This document shows, piece by piece, positions 18,887 to 22,500 of a stretch of 22,500 bases of DNA. The notes under the pieces are model-generated. The model was not told the origin of the DNA and did not search any database. It worked only from the letters and a program-made list of their open reading frames with translations. The first letter of the stretch is position 1. Each line of letters begins with the position of its first letter. The position numbers and the translations under genes are program-made. The DNA is from Mesostigma viride. Its lineage: Eukaryota > Streptophyta > Mesostigmatophyceae > Mesostigmatales > Mesostigmataceae. The stretch is from assembly GCA_009746045.1 (NCBI GenBank), contig RPFO01001186.1, positions 1 to 22,500 of the forward strand, written 5' to 3'.

Positions 18887-19464
18887 ACTACCCGTAGTGG
18901 TTACAATATATGTACGCGTAATTATCGTACGAATACTTTTAGGAATTTTTGTTACGTGTACGAGAACTTTTGGGAATTATTTTTACTGTACGTACGTATA
19001 ATGTCAGGGTATATTCAAGGGTGCGCGAGTACCTAGTAGGTAGTTCAGTTCAGTTTGACTGAACTGCATGTAGGTACTAGGTAGTAGCCATTAGATAGTA
19101 GCCAAGGAGGGACGTGGTAGTGCCATCTGGGGTCAGGAATTTACCCCACAAGCCGTCCAGAGTACGTTGCTTTTTCTCACCCATAGCCACCTAGCTATCC
19201 ATAACCTAACGAGAGAACACCAACGGAGCACACCACGAAACGAGGCACCTACCCACATATCAACGCAGATCAAACGAAGTTTGCGCGCGAAAACTCCCTC
19301 CGGGCGCCGCGCCACGGGTAGCTAGGCTTTAAGGTCTGCGCCGCGCTGCGCTGGTGGTACCTAATTTTGAGGTGTACGAGGCCCGGAAGAGGGTTTTTTT
19401 GGGCCTGTACGAGGTCGATTCGTACATAATTACGCGTACATATATTGTAACCACTACGGGTAGT
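18887..19464. mobile_element. MITE-like element with 47-bp inverted termini
   Basis: The left end 18887-18934 begins ACTACCCGTAGTGG and continues TTACAATATATGTACGCG. The right end 19418-19464 is its reverse complement, with a single extra base in about 47 bp. Each terminus starts with a small palindrome (ACTAC-CC-GTAGT). The 578-bp body has no coding frame and holds a strong hairpin (19030-19083) and a GC-rich patch (about 19283-19350). No clear target-site duplication is seen: GTA on the left, GCA on the right. The right terminus reads TAGTG outward, recalling CACTA elements, but the left lacks the matching C. Confidence 0.8.
19030..19083. repeat. Internal two-step hairpin of the MITE
   Basis: TACCTAGTA (19030) pairs with TACTAGGTA (19075) and, inside it, AGTTCAGT (19042) pairs with ACTGAACT (19058), leaving an 8-base loop. 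The arms are perfect 9- and 8-bp stems. Confidence 0.7.
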
Positions 19465-20237
19465 GCAAGTTGTTGGCGGGAATCGGGGGGTGCCATCCGG
19501 TTGCCGCCAGCCCGCTTTGTTGCCGCTGAAGTTTGTCGCTACTAATGCTAACAACTATTCCCATTCGGAATCTTCATCCTGGCTACTAGGTACGGTAATT
19601 GATTAGCATGGAGTGCAATAACCAGTATTCCCACTATCCCTGTTGGCTTGTTCCGTAACAGATAATGAACACCACATAATCTACTTATTCATTAAATCCC
19701 TATACCAGTTTTATTAGCGCGGTCAGCGAATTTGGTGACCCAACCAGATCCGTTGGGGTCAAAAAAGTCCATCCCTGGTCCTTCGTGTGGTTCCATCCCT
19801 GGTCCTTCGTCGGTTGTCTTTCGTGTGGTGTGAGGCACAACCGACCAGGCCGGCATAACCAAGCGTGGAGACCGGCACCATGCTTTAGATTTACGAGTTG
19901 TCTTGCTCTGATTTCTCGCGGGCTTTTTTAATTGGGTGAAAATCACCATCGCCGAGGCTGCGCGAAAACAATAAACATGTCAGCGTTTAGCGGGGAAGAT
20001 AAGGCCATGAAAGATAGCCTTACGTAACAGAGAGTAATTGCCCTTGGATTCATGAGGGTATCGGAAAGCTGCTTTTGTTGAGAGGCAAGTGTCATGGAGG
20101 CCGTCTAGACGCAACGCTATTGAAAAACTCTGGAGCGATGGTAGAGCAAAATTTAAATGGGGGACCTTGCGGGTGTCATGCTTGAAAGCAGCTAACAAGC
20201 CGCCTTGCAACGTCCGCCGAAGCTTAGGAACTACGTT
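19465..20237. other. Intergenic stretch, no supported gene
   Basis: Minus-strand open frames at 19692-19949 and 19980-20240 have no recognisable motif and start or end in AT-rich DNA. A 19-bp direct repeat, TCCATCCCTGGTCCTTCGT, occurs at 19768 and 19792 (24-bp period). ATAGCCTTACGTAAC at 20014 repeats 18874-18888 exactly. Confidence 0.5.
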
Positions 20238-20282
20238 CATATGGAGCGGTGCCAGATTCGCAGTTTGTCCAGGGTTGTTCAG

Positions 20283-20287
20283 CCAAT
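20283..20287 (+). promoter_or_regulatory. CCAAT box
   Basis: CAGCCAATC lies about 100 bp upstream of the ATG of the coiled-coil gene, in the usual sense and context of a CCAAT box. No TATA box lies between it and the ATG. Confidence 0.4.
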
Positions 20288-20387
20288 CTGAAGTTTCCCT
20301 AGCGGCCTGAGACCCCGGGGGACAAGACTCGAAGAAACGTTCGGGGATCGCGCAGCTGAGTAGGTTCTTTTACCTTTCCACGCCGCC

Positions 20388-20500
20388 ATGGCTTTTCTTG
20401 GTTACCCCATGGATCCCATGGAGGATCTGCGGTCAGCGGTGGACCCCGTCAGCGCATATCGTACTCAGCAGCGGGAGGTTGAAGCGGCGTTGGAAACATT
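20388..20500 (+). CDS. Exon 1 of an unrecognised coiled-coil protein
   Basis: The start CGCCGCCATGG is close to an ideal Kozak context. The exon encodes MAFLGYPMDPMEDLRSAV and DPVSAYRTQQREVEAALETL, ending in phase 2 at a GTGAGT donor. Without splicing the frame stops immediately (TTG TGA), and the second exon continues in matching phase, which supports the structure. The protein is not recognised. The second half of the exon begins a Glu/Gln/Ala-rich helix that runs on into exon 2. The gene continues past the window. Confidence 0.72.
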
Positions 20501-21523
20501 GTGAGTCTTCCCCAGCTTTCAAATCCTCTCCTCTCCTAGCCGTACTTGACGCTCGTAATTCCCGATCAGAATCGTGAAGCTTTTTCACTACCGTTCGGAG
20601 GCGTTTGCTAGTGTTTACCTCCGGGGACATCGCAATAAGATGTAATTGGTCTCCGGACAAAGTATTTTACTGGTTCCTGCACCCGCGTTTGCTTCTACGA
20701 ATGGATCTGCTCGGGGGGCACGGGAAGGGACAGATCAAGGGGGAGGAGGGAAACTGGGTTGGAAACAACATTTTACTGTACGTTTGTCGTCTTCTTACAT
20801 CTTGGATTGGGGCCTTTCCTGAGGGCGGCATAATGGATGTCGTACATGGAGGGCCGTCAAACACTTTAGAGTCGATTTTCTTTTCCGCCCTCCCTCCCAC
20901 ACCGTACCCCCAAATTACTGCTGAACCGCCTCACCGTTTCCGACCCCCACCCCTTCATCACCGCTCCATCAGTTCCCCTCCCAGCAACCGCTGCTTCAGT
21001 GGACTAGTCAGTTCTCGCTCTGTCCTTCCTCCCACTACTCACCGCTCAATCAACTCCTCACTGCTTTACCTCTCCCACCTGCCCTCACATCAACCACGGC
21101 TCAATGCACAGCTCATTTCACCGCTCCATCCACTGTTCAGTTCTCGATTCTTCTCAATTCAGACCCCACCTATATAAGTGCTCAATTCAACCCCACCTGT
21201 TCAACTGCTCAAGCCCCCCCCTCAGCCCCCACCCCCCACCCCCGCGCGTGCACTCACACAGGCAGACACACACGCTGTGGCGCTAACCTCGCTCTTTAAA
21301 GCCACCCTGTTTCACAGCTCAACCCCCACCCATTTCCCCATCCACCATTTACCCATCCACCATCCACCCCTCCACTCCTATTCAACTGGCCTCTCTGTCC
21401 CCCTCCCAGACGTGGCAATTTCAACTTGTCTTTGGGGATGCAGCTCGCTCATGTCTATACCTTCTCCCCCCCCCCCCACCCCCCCCCCCCCCCACCGCCA
21501 CACACACACACAACACCACACAG
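20501..21523 (+). other. Intron 1, pyrimidine-rich
   Basis: GTGAGT at the 5' end, CACACAG at the 3' end. The 1,023-bp interior is strongly C/T-rich on the plus strand with CA- and CCCC-rich low complexity. C runs of 12 and 15 (21466-21477, 21479-21493) are followed by a short (CA)n. TATATAAG at 21171 could be an alternative promoter ahead of exon 2, or chance. Confidence 0.65.
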
Positions 21524-21703
21524 GCGCGCCCAGCGCCAGCTGCTAGAGGCGGCGCAGGAGCGACGAGACCGCTTGGCCGCGATGACCGGGGGCGGGCTGA
21601 TTCAGCACGCACGTGTGCGAGCGGAACAGTGCAAGGCGGCGGCACAGACGGCCCAACTGCGCAACCAGATGCTGCTGCAGGCCGTGAGCGACGCCGCACT
21701 CAG
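21524..21703 (+). CDS. Exon 2 of the coiled-coil protein
   Basis: The exon is 180 nt, phase 2 at both ends, with flanks CACACAG and GTATGA. It encodes RAQRQLLEAAQERRDRLAA, MTGGGLIQHARVRAEQCKAA and AQTAQLRNQMLLQAVSDAAL, almost all helix formers with Leu/Ala at heptad spacing and interrupted only by TGGG. Joined to exon 1 this makes about 97 residues of coiled coil. Reading through the donor hits TAG within about ten codons, consistent with an intron. Function is unknown; a structural or scaffold role is only a guess from composition. Confidence 0.72.
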
Positions 21704-21800
21704 GTATGAAACTCTCGAACAACTGTTTTAGAGGAATATCTCGGCGGGGCGGGGCGGGGAGGGGAAAGTGCGCGAAAAGGGACGTGATGCCACAGTACAT

Positions 21801-22029
21801 GGTAGAGAGGCGAAGAGGGAGGTTGAGAGTAGATGAGGATAGTAGAGAGGCGAAGAGGGAGGTTGAGAGTAGATGAGGGTAGTAGAGAGGCAAAGAGGGA
21901 GGTTGAGAGTAGATGAGGGTGGTAGAGAGGCAAAGAGGGAGGTTGAGAGTATATGAGGGTAGTAGAGAGGCAAAGAGGGAGGTTGAGAGTAGATGAGGGT
22001 AGTAGAGAGGCGAAGAGGGAGGTTGAGAG
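21801..22029 (+). repeat. 40-bp purine-rich minisatellite, 5.7 copies
   Basis: Units start with (A/G)GTAGAGAGG at 21801, 21841, 21881, 21921, 21961 and 22001. Each runs on through AAGAGGGAGGTTGAGAGT and AGATGAGGGT, with a few substitutions (CGAAG/CAAAG, GAT/GGT). The plus strand is nearly all purine. It lies in the presumed intron 2. Confidence 0.93.
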
Positions 22030-22037
22030 ACAGGTCG

Positions 22038-22085
22038 CCCTCGCAACCTGATGCTGCGCAAATGGTCAGTGACATGGCGCAGCAG
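22038..22085 (+). repeat. Degenerate copy of the exon 2 end
   Basis: CGCAACCTGATGCTGCGCAA and then GTCAGTGAC resemble CGCAACCAGATGCTGCTGCA and GTGAGCGAC at the end of exon 2. The copy has no unbroken matching frame: RNLML and VSDMAQQ fall in different frames. It may be a decayed exon duplication. Confidence 0.5.
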
Positions 22086-22137
22086 ATCCCTGAGAGGGGA
22101 AATGGTAGAACGATGAGGGTAGTTCTGCCGTTCCAAA

Positions 22138-22500
22138 TCCTCCTCCTGCTGCTCCTGCTCCTGCTCCTGCTCCCGCTCCCGCTCCCGCTCCCGCTCCTCC
22201 TCCTCCTCCTCCTCCTCCTCCTCCTCCTCCTCCTCCTCCTCCTCCTCCTCCTCCTCCTCCTCCTCCTCCTCCTCCTCCTCCTCCTCCTCCTCCTCCTCCT
22301 CCTCCTCCTCCTCCTCCTCCTCCTCCTCCTCCTCCTCCTCCTCCTCCTCCTCCTCCTCCTCCTCCTCCTCCTCCTCCTCCTCCTCCTCCTCCTCCTCCTC
22401 CTCCTCCTCCTCCTCCTCCTCCTCCTCCTCCTCCTCCTCCTCCTCCTCCTCCTCCTCCTCCTCCTCCTCCTCCTCCTCCTCCTCCTCCTCCTCCTCCTCC
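22138..22500 (+). repeat. (TCC)n tract with variant leader, runs off window
   Basis: It starts with CTCCTGCTG variants (22138-22168), passes through four CTCCCG units (about 22170-22194), then becomes uninterrupted TCC from 22194 to 22500, at least 307 bp or about 102 units. The plus strand is pure pyrimidine. The minus strand is (GGA)n, a sequence able to form G-quadruplex-like and triplex structures. It has no stop in any plus frame but is probably intronic. Confidence 0.97.

Noticed and set aside
19692-20240. Two minus-strand small ORFs
   Set aside because: No recognisable domain or start context; left out of the gene list.
20605-21177. 190-codon open frame in intron 1
   Set aside because: Low-complexity Ser/Pro/His composition from pyrimidine-rich DNA, with no motif; flanking exons join in phase without it.
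21543-22136. Minus-strand repeat protein frames over the minisatellite
   Set aside because: The 40-bp unit is not a multiple of three and all frames give similar low-complexity peptides; antisense to the supported exon 2.
22138-22500. Coding poly-Ser/Leu/Pro tract
   Set aside because: Stop-free in all plus frames simply because of the TCC repeat; no splice or reading-frame support.

Overview
This is eukaryotic nuclear DNA, most likely from a GC-rich microalga (probably green lineage). It has GT-AG introns with conserved phase, a Kozak-type start, a PHAX-type snRNA-export gene, non-LTR retroelements, long simple repeats and a TGTAA candidate polyadenylation signal. No prokaryotic gene organisation is visible. 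The lineage call is inference; no species is recognised.

Layout. (1) 1-5612: 33 head-to-tail copies of a 170-bp satellite, 32 of them identical by eye. (2) About 5613-12786: a large non-LTR retrotransposon starting exactly where the satellite stops. Its polyprotein reads PHD finger, RING-H2 finger, two C2H2-like fingers, reverse transcriptase (YLDD), CCHC knuckle, and a PD...D restriction-like endonuclease. The reading frame breaks about five times, each time at or next to a run of C. A 1,769-bp DNA transposon-like element (8563-10331) is inserted just before the RT, with palindrome-bearing terminal inverted repeats and a 3-bp duplication; removing it with one TSD copy restores the frame. (3) 12787-17326: a graveyard of other retroelements. 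It holds a decayed L1-type ORF1 on the minus strand, a fragment of a different RT, and a LINE RT tail ending in a (TTTAA)n tract. An 83-bp inverted-repeat pair (about 88% identical) encloses the last of these. (4) 17327-18493, minus: an apparently intact PHAX-like gene. (5) 18494-20387: intergenic DNA with a 578-bp MITE-like element and small direct repeats. (6) 20388-end, plus: the first two exons of an unrecognised alanine-rich coiled-coil protein. Its introns carry pyrimidine-rich DNA, C homopolymers, a 40-bp purine-rich minisatellite and a (TCC)n tract of at least 307 bp that runs off the window.

Interpretation. Satellite plus nested, decayed transposons suggests the edge of a heterochromatic (possibly centromeric or pericentromeric) block, followed by ordinary gene territory from about 17.3 kb. 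The most unusual object is the PHD/RING/C2H2-bearing retrotransposon with a restriction-like endonuclease abutting a homogeneous satellite. Retroelements with this endonuclease class are often site-specific, so the satellite could be its target. That is a hypothesis: no satellite is seen on the 3' side.
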